Shown one piece after another: positions 44,668-55,355 of a stretch of DNA of 64,000 bases. Positions within the stretch are counted from its first letter, which is position 1; the number at the start of each line of letters is the position of its first letter. This stretch comes from CAIWHR01 sp963781285 (lineage in GTDB: Bacteria; Pseudomonadota; Gammaproteobacteria; Burkholderiales; Casimicrobiaceae): positions 248,001 to 312,000 of the forward strand of contig CAWAFI010000003.1 in assembly GCA_963781285.1 (NCBI GenBank), in the 5' to 3' direction. The position numbers were made by a program, and so were the translations under genes. The notes beneath the pieces are model-generated. The model was not told the origin of the DNA and did not search any database. It worked only from the letters and a program-made list of their open reading frames with translations.

Positions 44668-47600
44668 CACGGAACATCCGTCGCGCGGGACACGAGACGC
44701 GTGCCGTAGCCGCGCGCGCGTCGCGGACTGCGCACCCACAGACTGAAGCGGTCGAGGTAGAGATACACGATCGGCGTCGTGTAGAGGGTCAGGAGCTGGC
44801 TCAGGATCAGGCCGCCGCCGATCGCGATGCCGAGCGGCTGCCGGAGTTCGGCTCCGTCGCCCCTGCCGAGCGCGAGCGGAATCGCGGCGAGCAGCGCGGA
44901 GAGCGTGGTCATCAGGATCGGCCGCAGCCGCAGGACGCAGGCTTCGAAGATCGCGTCACGCGAAGGGGCGTTGCGGCTGCGCTGCGCTTCGAGCGCGAAG
45001 TCGATCATCATGATCGCATTCTTCTGCACGATGCCGATCAGCATGATCACGCCGATCATCGCGATGACGCTGAACTCGGTTCGGAACAGCATCAGCGCGA
45101 CGAGCGCGCCCACGCCCGCCGACGGCAGCGTCGACAGGATGGTCAGCGGATGGATCCAGCTCTCGTAGAGCACGCCCAGGACGATGTACAGCGTCAGCAA
45201 GGCGGCGAGAATCAGGATGGGCTGCGTTTCGAGCGCGGCCCGGAACGCGCGCGCGGAACCCTGGAAACTGCCGCGCACCGTGGTCGGCACGCCGATGCGG
45301 GCGAGCGCATCCTCGATCGCCCCGGTCGCCTGCGACAGCGACACCCCTTCCTGCAGGTTGAAGGAGACGGTCGACGCAACGAACTGGGAATGGTGATTGA
45401 CAGCCAGCGACGTTTCGGTCGGCACATGTCGCGCGAACATCGACAGCGGCACCTGCGCGCCGCCCTGGGCGCTGACGTGCATCTGGTTGAGCGCCTCGGG
45501 CGATTGCCAGAATTCGGGGGCGGCTTCCATCACGACGTGGTACTGGTTGAGCGGCGAGTAGATCGTCGACACCTGGCGCTGGGCGAACGCGTCGTTCAGC
45601 GTCGCGTCGATCTGCTTCGCCGTCACGCCGAGACGCGCCGCGGCGTCGCGATCGATCACGACGGACGTCGAAAGGCCCTTGTTCTGCTGGTCGGTGTTGA
45701 CGTCGACGAGTTCGGGCAGCTGGGAGAGCGCCTGGCGGATGCGCGGCTCCCAGAGCGTGAGATCGGCGAGGTCGTCCGCCTGGATCGTGTACTGGTACGT
45801 GGCGTTGCTCTGCCGGCCGCCGACGCGGATGTCCTGCACGGGAGTGAGGAAAAGATTGGCGCCGGGCTCCCGCGCAAGGTCCTGGCGGAGCCGGGCCACG
45901 ATCCGGTCGGCGCTCTCGCCGCGCTCGGACAGCGGCTTCAGCGTGACGAACATCGACCCGGTGTTCCGCTGCGAGCCGCCGGTGAAGCCGACGACGTTCG
46001 CGACTGCCGGGTCGGCACGTACGATCGTGATGAAATCGGCGAGCTTCTGTCGCATCGCCTGGAAGGAAATACTCTGGTCGGCCTGGATGCGGCCCGTGAG
46101 CTGGCCCGTGTCCTGCTGCGGGAAGAAGCCCTTCGGAACGATTACGTAAAGATAGACGTTGAGCACCACGGTCGCGAGCAGGATCAGCATCGTGAGCGGG
46201 CCATGATCGAGCGCCCAGGCGAGGGTGCGCCCGTAGCCTCGGAGCACGGCCGCGAATGCGCGCTCGCTCCAGGCGTGGAACCGGCTCGTGCTCCGCTCCC
46301 TGGCCGGCGCGAGCAGCCGCGCGCACATCATGGGCGTCGTCGTGAGCGATACGACGAGCGAAACGAGGATCGCGGCCGACAGCGTGACCGCGAATTCGCG
46401 GAAGAACCGGCCCACGATAGCCGCCCATGAGCAGCAAGGGGATGAAGACGGCGACAAGGGAGAGCGTCATCGCGAGCACCGTGAAGCCGACTTCTCCGGC
46501 ACCGCGCCGCGCCGCCTCCTTCGGCGCCATGCCGGCCTCGACATGCCGCGACACGTTCTCGAGGACCACGATCGCGTCGTCGACGACGAATCCGGTGGCG
46601 ATGGTGAGCGCCATCAGCGACAGGTTGTCGAGGCTGTAGCCGAAAAGGTACATCACGCCGAACGTGACGGTGAGCGAAACGGGCACCGCCACGCTCGGGA
46701 TGAACGCCGCGCGGCCATTGCGCAGGAAGAGGAATACCACCGAGAACGACCAGCGCCACCGACAATGCCAGCGTCCGCCCGGCGTCACGCAGCGAAGCGC
46801 GAATCGTGGTCGTGCGCTCCATCGTCACCGTGAGGTCGATCGCGCTCGGAATCGAGGCGCGCAGCGTCGGCAGGAGCTCGGTGACGCGATCTACGGTCTC
46901 GATGATGTTGGCGTTGGGCTGGCGGCTCACGATCACGAGCACCGACGGTCTGCCGTTGGCCGACCCCGCGTTGCGCAGGTCCTGCACCGAGTCGACGACG
47001 TCCGCCACGTCGGTGAGCCCGACCGGAGCGCCGTTGCGGTAGGCCACGATGAGTGGAAGGTAGTCGGCGGCGGTCTTGGCCTGATCGTTGGCGTCGACCT
47101 GCCAGTAGCGAGCACCGTCTTCCACGACCCCCTTGGGCCGATTGGCATTGGCTCCGGCGAGCGCGGCGCGCACGTCCTCGAAGCCGATGCCGTACTTGTA
47201 GAGCGCCTGCGGGTTGATCTCGACGCGCACGGCGGGCAGCGAGCTGCCGCCGACCTGGACCTGGCCCACGCCCTCGAGCTGGGACAGTTTCTGCGCAATG
47301 ATAGTCGACGCCGCGTCGTACATCTGCCCCTGGGTCATCGTGTCCGATGTCAGCGCCAGAATCATGATCGGCGCGTCGGCCGGATTGACCTTGCGGTAGG
47401 TGGGGTTGCCGTTGAGGCCCGTCGGCAGGGAGCTGCGCGCCGCGTTGATCGCCGCCTGTACGTCGCGCGCGGCGCCGTTGATGTCGCGATCGAGGTCGAA
47501 CTGCAGCACGATGCGCGTCGAGCCGAGCGCGCTGCTCGACGTCATTTCCGTGATGCCCGCAATGAGGCCGAGCGAACGCTCGAGCGGCATGGCGACCGTC

Positions 47601-47782
47601 GCCGCCATCGTCTCGGGGCTCGCGCCCGGCAGCGACGCGGAGACCGATATCGTCGGGACGTCGACGCGCGGCAGCGGCGACACCGGCAACAGCCGGAAGG
47701 CTACCGCGCCGGCCAGCGCGAAGCCGAAGGTGAGCAGCGTCGTCGCGACCGGACGGTCGATGAACGGCATCGAGATGTTCAT
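44667..47782 (-). pseudogene. mdtC: RND multidrug efflux transporter (MdtC-like), two 1-bp insertions
   Basis: Inner-membrane proton-driven efflux pump of the HAE-1 family. It reads from the ATG at 47782 (ISMPFIDRPVATTLL) to SVALVVL. One extra base near 46740 then shifts the frame into VVFLFLRNGRAAFIPSVAVP ... VVDDAIVVLEN ... FIPLLLMGG. A second extra base at about 46419 shifts it again into IVGRFFREFAVTLS and the C-terminal half. Removing both gives about 1037 aa, a full-length RND protein, with the paired Asp of the proton relay (VDDA) intact. The mdtB-like paralogue next to it is unbroken. Confidence 0.88.
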
Positions 47783-47792
47783 CGCGACCGTC

Positions 47793-50700
47793 TCATCGCA
47801 ATCCGCCATCGGAGGACGCCGCGCGCGCCGCGCGCGGCCGTTCGCGCCGCGCCCTCGCCCGGCGCTCCAGACGGTCGAACGCGAGGTAGATGACCGGCGT
47901 GGTGAACAGCGTGAGCATCTGGCTCACGATCAAGCCACCGACCATCGTGATGCCGAGCGGATGGCGCAATTCCGAGCCCACGCCCCAGCTGATCATCAGC
48001 GGCAGTGCGCTCAGGAGCGCCGCCATGGTGGTCATCATGATCGGGCGGAAGCGCAGGAGGCACGCCTGGAAGATGGCGTCCCGCGGCGCCATCCGCTGCT
48101 CACGCTCCGCGTCGATCGCGAAGTCGATCATCATGATCGCGTTCTTCTTCACGATGCCGATGAGGAGGATGATGCCGATGATGGCGATCACGCCGAGATC
48201 GTTGCCGGAGAGCTGCAGCGCGAGCAGCGCGCCGACGCCGGCCGAAGGAAGCGTGGACAGGATGGTGATGGGGTGGACGTAGCTCTCGTAGAGCACGCCC
48301 AGGACGATGTAGACCGTGACGATGGCGGCGAGGATCAGCCACAGCTGGTTCGCGAGCGACGCGCGAAAAGCAAGCGCCGCGCCCTGGAGCTTCACCTGGG
48401 CGCTCACCGGCAGGCCGATGTCGCGCTGCGCGGCTTCGATGGCGTCCACCGCGTCGCCCAGCGATGCGCCGCGCGCGAGGTTGAACGAAATCGTGGCGGC
48501 GGGAAACTGGCCGATCCGGCTCACCACCAGCGGCGCGGTCCGCTCGGTCACCTTCGCAAGCGCCGATAATGGTATCTGTTGAGTAGAGCCCGCGGGAGCA
48601 GGGGCTGCCGCTCCGGCCGGCCGCGCCGCCGTTACGCCCGCGTTCGGCGCGTTGACGTAGATGCTGTCGAGCGCCGCCATGCCCTTGCGGAACTCGGGCA
48701 GGACCTCGAGCACGACGCGGTACTGGTTGGTCTGGGTGAATATCGTCGAGACGATGCGCTGGCCGAAGGCGTTGTAGAGCGCGTTGTCGATCATCGCGGG
48801 CGTGACGCCGTAGCGGCTCGCCGCGGTGCGGTCGATGTCGACATACGCCTGCAGCCCGCCTTCCTGCTGGTCGCTCGCCACGTCCGCGAGCCGCCGGTCC
48901 TGGCGCAGGCGTTCGACGAGCTTCGGCACCCAGGCGCGCAGCTCGTCGGCATTCGCGTCCTCCACCGAGAACTGGTACTGCGTGCGGCTTACCCGGTCCT
49001 CGATGGTGAGGTCCTGCACGGGCTGCATGTAGAGCACGATGCCCTCGACTCCGGCCAGCTTTTCCTGCAGGCGCCGAATCACGTCGGCGGCGCTGCCGCT
49101 CCGTTGCGCGAGCGGCTTGAGATTGATCAGGAAGCGGCCGCTGTTCAGCGTCGGATTGCTGCCGTCGACGCCGATGAACGAAGAGAGACTTTCCACCGCG
49201 GGATCCTGCAGGATCACCTTCGCCAGCGCCTGCTGGCGTTCGGCCATCGCGGCAAAGGAAATCGTCGGCGAGGCTTCCGAGATACCCTGGATCGCGCCCG
49301 TGTCCTGGACGGGGAAAAACCCCTTGGGAATCGCGATGTACAGCACGATGGTCAGCACTAGCGTTGCGATCGCCACGAGGAGCGTCGCGCCCTGCCGGTC
49401 GAGCACCCAGGTCAGCATGCGGGCGTAGCCGGCGATCACCCGGTCGAACCATTCGCCGCTCTTCCTGAACAGACGCCCCTGCTCCTGCACGGGCACGTGG
49501 CGCAGCAGGCGGGCGCACATCATGGGCGTCAGCGTCAGCGAGACCACGGCCGAGAGCAGGATGGCGACGGCGAGCGTGATCGCGAATTCGCGGAACAGGC
49601 GGCCGACCACGTCGCCCATGAACAAGAGCGGAATCAACACGGCAATGAGGGACACCGTCAGGGAGATGATGGTGAAGCCGATCTGCTCCGCACCCTTCAG
49701 CGCCGCGGCGAGCGGCGACTCACCCTTTTCGATGTAGCGGGTGATGTTCTCGATCATCACGATGGCGTCGTCCACCACGAAACCGGTGGCGATGGTGAGC
49801 GCCATCAGCGTGAGGTTGTTGATCGAAAATCCGGCGAGGTACATCACCGCGAACGTGCCGATGAGCGACAGCGGTACCGCCACGCTCGGGATGACGGTCG
49901 CCGCCACGTTGCGCAGGAACAGGAAGATGATCATCACCACGAGCACGACCGCGAGCAGCAGCTCGAACTGCACGTCGCGCACCGACGCGCGAATGGTCAC
50001 GGTGCGGTCGGTCAGCATCACGACGTCGATCGCCGCGGGCAGCGACGCCGAGAGCTGCGGCAGCAGGCGCTTGATGCGGTCGACCACCTCGATCACGTTG
50101 GCGCCGGGCTGGCGCTGGATATTGACGATCACCGCCGCCGATTCGTTGGCCCACGCCGCAAGTCGCGTGTTCTCGGCCCCGTCGACGATGTCGGCCACAT
50201 CGACCAGGCGCACCGGCGCGCCGTTGCGGTACGCGACGATCATGGCCTTGAATTCGTCGGCCGATTTCAATTGATCGTTGGCGTCGATGGTGGACGCCCG
50301 CGTGGGACCGTCGAAACTTCCCTTCGCCTGATTGGCGTTGGCGTTGCCGATCGCGGCTCGGAGGTCGTCGAGCGAGAGGTTGTACGCGGCCAGCGCCTTC
50401 GGATTGGCCTGAACGCGCACGGCCGGGCGCTGGCCGCCGGTGATGCTGACGAGCCCGACGCCGGGCAGCTGCGAGATCTTGGCCGCGAGTCGGGTGTCGG
50501 CCAGCGATTGGATTTCCGGGAGCGGCATCGTGCGCGAGCTCAGCGCCAGCGTCACGATCGGCGTGTCGGCCGGGTTGACCTTGTTGTAGATGGGCGGCTG
50601 CGGCAGGTCGGCGGGCAGGAAGGTGCCCGCAGCGTTGATCGCGGCCTGCACTTCCTGTTCGGCCACGTCGAGCGGCAGCTCGAGGCTGAATTGCAGCGTG

Positions 50701-50972
50701 ATGACCGAGGCCCCGCCCGAACTCGTCGACGACATCTGGTTCAATCCGGGCATCTGCCCGAACTGACGCTCCAGCGGCGCGGTGATCGACGACGTGATGA
50801 CGCCCGGACTCGCGCCGGGATACAGCGTCACGACCTGGATCGTCGGATAGTCGAACTTGGGCAGCGCGGACAATGGCAGCACGCGATACGCGACGATGCC
50901 CACGAGCAGAATCGCGACCATCAGCAGCGAGGTCGCCACCGGCCGGAGGATGAACGGACGCGAAGGATTCAT
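47793..50972 (-). CDS. mdtB: RND multidrug efflux transporter (MdtB-like)
   Basis: 1059 aa, 12 TM helices and two large periplasmic loops of the HAE-1 RND family. Proton-relay Asp pair is visible in ATGFVVDDAIVMIENITRYIE. Other markers: FILRPVATSLLMVAILLVGI at the N-terminus, KGFFPVQDTGAIQG and VLGVLYESYVHPITILSTLPSAGVGA. It follows the membrane-fusion gene by 24 nt and precedes the second RND gene by 10 nt. Two adjacent RND genes with one fusion protein match the MdtABC heteromeric pump layout. Substrates unknown. Confidence 0.92.
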   Translation of the reverse strand: MNPSRPFILRPVATSLLMVAILLVGIVAYRVLPLSALPKFDYPTIQVVTLYPGASPGVITSSITAPLERQFGQMPGLNQMSSTSSGGASVITLQFSLELPLDVAEQEVQAAINAAGTFLPADLPQPPIYNKVNPADTPIVTLALSSRTMPLPEIQSLADTRLAAKISQLPGVGLVSITGGQRPAVRVQANPKALAAYNLSLDDLRAAIGNANANQAKGSFDGPTRASTIDANDQLKSADEFKAMIVAYRNGAPVRLVDVADIVDGAENTRLAAWANESAAVIVNIQRQPGANVIEVVDRIKRLLPQLSASLPAAIDVVMLTDRTVTIRASVRDVQFELLLAVVLVVMIIFLFLRNVAATVIPSVAVPLSLIGTFAVMYLAGFSINNLTLMALTIATGFVVDDAIVMIENITRYIEKGESPLAAALKGAEQIGFTIISLTVSLIAVLIPLLFMGDVVGRLFREFAITLAVAILLSAVVSLTLTPMMCARLLRHVPVQEQGRLFRKSGEWFDRVIAGYARMLTWVLDRQGATLLVAIATLVLTIVLYIAIPKGFFPVQDTGAIQGISEASPTISFAAMAERQQALAKVILQDPAVESLSSFIGVDGSNPTLNSGRFLINLKPLAQRSGSAADVIRRLQEKLAGVEGIVLYMQPVQDLTIEDRVSRTQYQFSVEDANADELRAWVPKLVERLRQDRRLADVASDQQEGGLQAYVDIDRTAASRYGVTPAMIDNALYNAFGQRIVSTIFTQTNQYRVVLEVLPEFRKGMAALDSIYVNAPNAGVTAARPAGAAAPAPAGSTQQIPLSALAKVTERTAPLVVSRIGQFPAATISFNLARGASLGDAVDAIEAAQRDIGLPVSAQVKLQGAALAFRASLANQLWLILAAIVTVYIVLGVLYESYVHPITILSTLPSAGVGALLALQLSGNDLGVIAIIGIILLIGIVKKNAIMMIDFAIDAEREQRMAPRDAIFQACLLRFRPIMMTTMAALLSALPLMISWGVGSELRHPLGITMVGGLIVSQMLTLFTTPVIYLAFDRLERRARARRERPRAARAASSDGGLR

Positions 50973-50996
50973 CGCCGGAGGGCGGGGCAGCAGCGC

Positions 50997-52340
50997 TCAG
51001 GCGCCGCTCTTGGCACGCGGATTTCGCGCCCCCGGTTGCCGCGTGCTGCCCTCCTTGTCGCCGCGCGGTTCGCGCCTTCCGGCTTCCGGCGCCGCCGCCT
51101 CGCGCGTGGCGAGCTCCACCTTCGCCCCGTCGCGGAGCCGGTCCGCGCCGTCGACCACGACCTTCGCGCCTGGGGAGACTCCGCTGTCGATCGCCGTGAT
51201 TTCGCCCTGCGTCGGTCCGACTTGCACCGGGGTCACGGCGACCGTCAGGTCGTCCTTGACGACATAGACGAACGTTCCCGCGGCGCCGCGCTGGATCGCC
51301 GCCGTCGGCACGAGCGTCGCATTGGTCCGCGTCTCGACGGGCATCCTCACGTTGACGAACTGGTTGGCGAAGAGCGCGCCGTCGGCGTTGGGAAATTCGG
51401 CCTTGAGTTTGATCGTGCCCGTCGCGGTGTCGATCTGGTTGTCCGCGGTCAGCAACCGGCCGCTGCCGAGCTTTTCCTTCTGGGCGCGGTCGTAGGCATC
51501 GACCGGGACGCGATCGCCCGCGCGCAGCCGCTTCATCACGCGCGGCAACGCGTCTTCGGGAATCGGGAACACGACGCCGATAGGCGAGAGCTGCGTGATC
51601 ACGACGATGCCGTTGGCGTCCGTTGCGCGCACGATGTTGCCGGGGTCGACCTGGCGCAGGCCGACCCGGCCGCCGATCGGGGCAACGACCCGCGTGTACG
51701 TGAGCTGCAGTTTCGCGTTGTCGATGCCTCCCTGGTCGGCATGCACTGCCGCCTCGTACTGGCGCACCAGCGACTCCTGCGTATCGACCTGCTGGCGGGA
51801 AATCGAGTCCTGCGCGAGCAACGTGCGATAGCGTTCGAGATCGGTCCGCGCGTTCTCGAGCAGCGCCTGGTCGCGCGCGAGTTGCCCGGTGGCGAGCGTC
51901 AACTGCACTTCGAACGGCCGGGGATCGATCTGGGCGAGGAGGTCTCCCGCCTTGACCATCTGGCCTTCCTCGAAGGCGACGCGCATCAGCTGGCCGTCCA
52001 CGCGGCCGCGGACGACGACGGCGTTCAATGGCGTCACGGTGCCGAGCGCGTGCAGGTAGACGTCCAGGACGCCCTGTTGGACCGGAGCGGCGAGCACGGG
52101 ACTCGCGCGGAGCGACGGGTCGGCTCGGCTGCCACGCTCGGCCGCTCCTCGAGGACCGGCCGTCGCCGCGGGATCGGGCGGACGAGCCCCGGCGAGCCAG
52201 ATCGCGCCAGCCGCCGCGGCCAGACCGAGCATGGCGATCGTCACTATCCAGCGCTTGCGCCACCGGTGCCCCGACCCTCCCGCAGCTGCTCCCGGCCGCA
52301 GCACGGCGGGGCCGGAGTCCGGTGTCGAGGGGTCAGTCAT
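50997..52340 (-). CDS. mdtA: RND efflux membrane fusion protein (MdtA-like)
   Basis: Periplasmic adaptor of the efflux pump, 447 aa. An N-terminal TM anchor (WIVTIAMLGLAAAAGAIWLAG) is followed by the lipoyl half-motifs GTVTPLNAVVVRGRVDGQL and VAPIGGRVGLRQVDPGN. An alpha-hairpin lies between them, and a beta-barrel domain follows with GTIKLKAEFPNADGALFANQFVNV. It is the first gene of the operon mdtA-mdtB-mdtC-oprM. The C-terminal 40 residues are charged and Pro/Arg-rich. No regulator gene sits beside it. Confidence 0.92.
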   Translation of the reverse strand: MTDPSTPDSGPAVLRPGAAAGGSGHRWRKRWIVTIAMLGLAAAAGAIWLAGARPPDPAATAGPRGAAERGSRADPSLRASPVLAAPVQQGVLDVYLHALGTVTPLNAVVVRGRVDGQLMRVAFEEGQMVKAGDLLAQIDPRPFEVQLTLATGQLARDQALLENARTDLERYRTLLAQDSISRQQVDTQESLVRQYEAAVHADQGGIDNAKLQLTYTRVVAPIGGRVGLRQVDPGNIVRATDANGIVVITQLSPIGVVFPIPEDALPRVMKRLRAGDRVPVDAYDRAQKEKLGSGRLLTADNQIDTATGTIKLKAEFPNADGALFANQFVNVRMPVETRTNATLVPTAAIQRGAAGTFVYVVKDDLTVAVTPVQVGPTQGEITAIDSGVSPGAKVVVDGADRLRDGAKVELATREAAAPEAGRREPRGDKEGSTRQPGARNPRAKSGA

Positions 52341-52636
52341 GGCAACGTGGGAGCAAGGCTTTCCTCGCTATTTGACGCATTTCGCCCCAAGGCGACGCGC
52401 TCATGCATTATAGAGTCGGCGGCTTCGCGAAAGGTCCGCCCGTCCGGATCGGCCAAGGATGGACGAGGCCCCGCGTCGCGATCGATCCGGAGGCGCTGCG
52501 GGACAGGGAATCTCGCCCGACAACACCGAGATTTGAGTTCCGCGGCGCCGTAGGCGACACTACGGGGCTTTCGGACTGGCGCCGCACCAGGGCGCTTGCG
52601 GCGATGGGCGGGTTATTGCAACGAGGTGAACCAAGG
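52341..52636. other. mdtA / nucleotidyltransferase divergent intergenic region
   Basis: 296 bp between the efflux operon and the plus-strand nucleotidyltransferase. The nucleotidyltransferase frame is open back to 52403, but family homology begins only at about 52637. I see no distinct operator. Confidence 0.35.
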
Positions 52637-53392
52637 GTGAAAGCGATTATCCTGAGCGCCGGTCAGGGCCGCAGATTGCTGCCGCTTACCGAACACATCC
52701 CGAAATGCATCCTCCCGGTGCGAGGGCGACCGCTGATCGGGTGGCAGGTCGACACCCTCGCCCGGTGCGGCATCGAGGACATCACAGCGGTTGTCGGATT
52801 CGGGGCCGAGGCAGTCGAGACGCGGCTTGCCGAGCTCTATGGCCCCGGCCGGATCCGCACGCTGTACAACCCGTTCTTCGCGTCCACCGACAACCTGGTG
52901 AGCTGCTGGGTCTCCCGCGTCGAGATGCAGGAGGAGTTTCTGCTGCTGAACGGCGACACCTTGTTCGACGCAGTCGTGCTCGAACGTCTGCTGGCGGCGC
53001 CGGAGCACCCGGTTACGCTTGCCGTCAGCCGCAAGAATCTCTATGACGACGACGACATGAAAGTGATTCGCGACGGCGATCGGCTCGTGCGTGTCGGGAA
53101 GAAGCTGCCGCTCGATCAGGTTGATGCGGAATCGATCGGCATGATGACGTTCCGGGGCGACGGGCCGCGGCTCTTCCGCGAAGCGATCGAGCGGGCGTTG
53201 CGCACCCCGGAGGCGCTGAAGCAATGGTACCTGTCGGTGATCGATGCGCTCGCCCAACGTGGCATGGTCTTCACGCAGACGGTCTCGGCGCAGGGGTGGA
53301 CGGAAGTGGACAGCCCGGCCGATCTGGAACTGGCCGCGATGCCGACCGCCGCCTGGCTCGCCGTTACCGAGCGGCCTCCTGTTCCCGCGTAG
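52637..53392 (+). CDS. sugar-phosphate / phosphocholine cytidylyltransferase-like NTP transferase
   Basis: 251 aa from the GTG at 52637, which has GAGGT nine bases upstream; an ATG at 52604 in the same frame would add 11 residues. The Rossmann-like nucleotidyltransferase start is clear: KAIILSAGQGRRLLPLTEH with PKCILPV as the second substrate Lys. Next come FFASTDNLVSCWVSR and LLLNGDTLFD (metal Asp), then KNLYDDDDMKV and KKLPLDQVDAESIGMM. This pattern resembles LicC-like phosphocholine cytidylyltransferases. It could make a CDP-activated headgroup for a lipid or glycan; substrate not established. Confidence 0.78.
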   Translation: MKAIILSAGQGRRLLPLTEHIPKCILPVRGRPLIGWQVDTLARCGIEDITAVVGFGAEAVETRLAELYGPGRIRTLYNPFFASTDNLVSCWVSRVEMQEEFLLLNGDTLFDAVVLERLLAAPEHPVTLAVSRKNLYDDDDMKVIRDGDRLVRVGKKLPLDQVDAESIGMMTFRGDGPRLFREAIERALRTPEALKQWYLSVIDALAQRGMVFTQTVSAQGWTEVDSPADLELAAMPTAAWLAVTERPPVPA

Positions 53393-53401
53393 CGGTCCCG
53401 C

Positions 53402-54199
53402 TCACGCCGTTCGCGCGACAATGGCCTGCACCAGATCGAGGTCCGCGACGCTGTCGACGTCGATCGCGGCCTCCGCGAACGGCATGGTCACGACATGGGC
53501 GGCAATCCCGGTCTGCCTCGATATCCGCTTCACGGCGCTCGCGAGGCTCAGCCTGCCGAGCGCGTAGAGGGCCATCGCCCCCCAGCCGACAAGACCGATG
53601 ACCCGGAGGGGCTTCTTGCGCTGGTCTTCCACCCGGGTCCAGAGTTGCGCCATCCGGCGGCCGCGCGGCGAGAGAAACGCGAAAAGGTTGCAGCCGCAGA
53701 AGTGACCGTCGCTGAATTTCAGCACCGTCCGTCGCGTGCCCGGGTAGGTGGTCCGCACCAGCTCGTGCGGTGCCAGCGCGACCGCGACATCGCAGCCACT
53801 CGCACTCGCCTGGGCGAGAAAATGCCGCACCATATCCGGACTCAACAGCGCGTGGTCGCCGGTGGTCAGCAGCACGGGCTCGTCCTCGGGCGATGCGGCC
53901 AGCGCGAGAGCGGCGCTGGTGCTCGGTGTGGCGCCCGGGGCCATCCAGCGAATGGCGCCGCCCGACACCATTCGGCGCAGCTCGGGCGATCCCTCCAGGC
54001 TTTCCGCCGCCGGGCCGCAAAGCAGGATGGTCTTGACGTATCGGCTTTGTTCCAGCGTGTGCACGACGCGAACGACCATGGGGCTCCCGCCGATGGGCGT
54101 CAGGCATTTGGCCGCAACCCCCGCCACGACCGCCACCGGGTCGTCCCGGCGGCGGTCGGCGGCAAGCACGATGGCGTTGAACCGCCGTTCAGCGCTCAT
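53402..54199 (-). CDS. MobA-like nucleotidyltransferase
   Basis: 265 aa. NTP-transferase fold with NAIVLAADRRRDDPVAVV in place of the typical LAGG(x)SxRMG loop, the conserved KCLTPIGGSPMVVRVV, LLTTGDHALLSPDMV (metal-binding Asp) and CGCNLFAFLSPRG. The C-terminus has FAEAAIDVDSVADLDLVQAI. The start overlaps the ceramide-synthase-like gene by 11 nt, so the two are co-translated, which suggests a role in the same lipid pathway. Convergent with the 52637 gene (9-nt gap). Substrate unknown; headgroup activation is a guess. Confidence 0.72.
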   Translation of the reverse strand: MSAERRFNAIVLAADRRRDDPVAVVAGVAAKCLTPIGGSPMVVRVVHTLEQSRYVKTILLCGPAAESLEGSPELRRMVSGGAIRWMAPGATPSTSAALALAASPEDEPVLLTTGDHALLSPDMVRHFLAQASASGCDVAVALAPHELVRTTYPGTRRTVLKFSDGHFCGCNLFAFLSPRGRRMAQLWTRVEDQRKKPLRVIGLVGWGAMALYALGRLSLASAVKRISRQTGIAAHVVTMPFAEAAIDVDSVADLDLVQAIVARTA

Positions 54200-55355
54200 C
54201 GAGTTGCCGCTCGTAGACGCGGTAGCGCTTGTAGGCGCGGCCGCCGATCGACTCGATAATGCTGCGCATGCCGGCGTTGTCCTCCAGAATCCACGACAGC
54301 TCGACTTCCCGCACGCCGCGGCGTTGCGTCGGGGATCGCGCCGCTTCGATCACGAAGAACGCGAGCGCGGGGCCGATGCGCGTGCGTTGCAACCGGCGGC
54401 GTACGCCCATCAACGGCACGCGGGCAGTGCGCGGGTAGCGTACTTTGAGCCGCCACAGGATCTTCGCCCAGCCGATCGGAAACAGGCGGCCGCGAAGGTC
54501 GCGGATCGCCTCGTTGATGTTGGGTATGACGACAATGAAGGCGGCGGCTTCACCGTCGAATTCGGCGATCTGTATCAGCTCCGGGTCGACGAGGAAGCGT
54601 AGGTTGCGGCCGAGCTCATGGAACTCGGCGGCCGTGAACGGCACGAACCCCCAGTTCTCGGCCCAGGCGTCGTTGAAGATGTCCCGCAGCAGGGAGATCT
54701 CGTCGTCGAAGCGACTTCGGTCGAGCGGCCGTACCCGCACACGTTGCGCCGAAGCGTCGACCAGCCGCCGCATGACCGCAGAGGCCTCGAAATCCGGAGC
54801 GATCGTGTAGGCAAGAGTGTCTACGGCCTTGCGGTAACCACAATGTTCGATGTGCGAACCATAGTAAGGCCGGGCGTGCCCCATCATGAACATCGGAGGC
54901 GTGTCGAAACCCTCGACCAAGACCCCCATCTCTTGGTTGATAGAGAAATTGAACGGCCCGCGCATACGCTGCATGCCCTGTTCGCGCACCCATTGTTCGG
55001 CGGTCTCGAGCAGGGCCGCAAAGGTTTCTGCCCGGTCCTCGGCGTCCAGCAGGCCGAAGAAACCCGTTGCATCGCGGTACCGTTCGAGATGCAGGGCGTC
55101 GATCTGCGCGCTGATCCGTCCCACCGGCTCCTGTCCGCGCCAGGCGATCCATGCTTGCGATCGGGCGTGCTGGAAGTACGGATTGCTCCGGGTGGACAGA
55201 TGGTGACGCCGTTCGATGAAGAGGGGGTGGATCCATGCCGGGTCGGATGCGAAAATCCGGCCGGGCACGCGAATGAACCGATCCAGTGCGGCGCGGCCGT
55301 CGACGACAGCGATGCGAAGGGGCGCGGGCCCGCTCGAGGTGGGAATGGCGGCCAT
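54189..55355 (-). CDS. bcerS: GNAT-fold acyltransferase, probable bacterial ceramide synthase (bCerS-like)
   Basis: About 388 aa from the ATG at 55355; in-frame starts at 55427 (ATG) or 55442 (GTG) would add residues, and none has a clear ribosome site. A first half with DRFIRVPGRIFASDPAWIHPLF and NPYFQHARSQAWIAWRGQEPVGRISAQID is followed by MRGPFNFSINQEMGVLVEGFDTPP and GHARPYYGSHIEHCGY. The C-half is GNAT-like (VELSWILEDNAGMRSIIESIGGRAYKRYRVYER). This architecture corresponds, as I recall it, to the Caulobacter protein that N-acylates 3-ketosphinganine. Divergent from the acyl-AMP ligase/cerR/acp/spt operon, which supplies the other four ceramide enzymes. Confidence 0.72.
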   Translation of the reverse strand: MAAIPTSSGPAPLRIAVVDGRAALDRFIRVPGRIFASDPAWIHPLFIERRHHLSTRSNPYFQHARSQAWIAWRGQEPVGRISAQIDALHLERYRDATGFFGLLDAEDRAETFAALLETAEQWVREQGMQRMRGPFNFSINQEMGVLVEGFDTPPMFMMGHARPYYGSHIEHCGYRKAVDTLAYTIAPDFEASAVMRRLVDASAQRVRVRPLDRSRFDDEISLLRDIFNDAWAENWGFVPFTAAEFHELGRNLRFLVDPELIQIAEFDGEAAAFIVVIPNINEAIRDLRGRLFPIGWAKILWRLKVRYPRTARVPLMGVRRRLQRTRIGPALAFFVIEAARSPTQRRGVREVELSWILEDNAGMRSIIESIGGRAYKRYRVYERQLDER

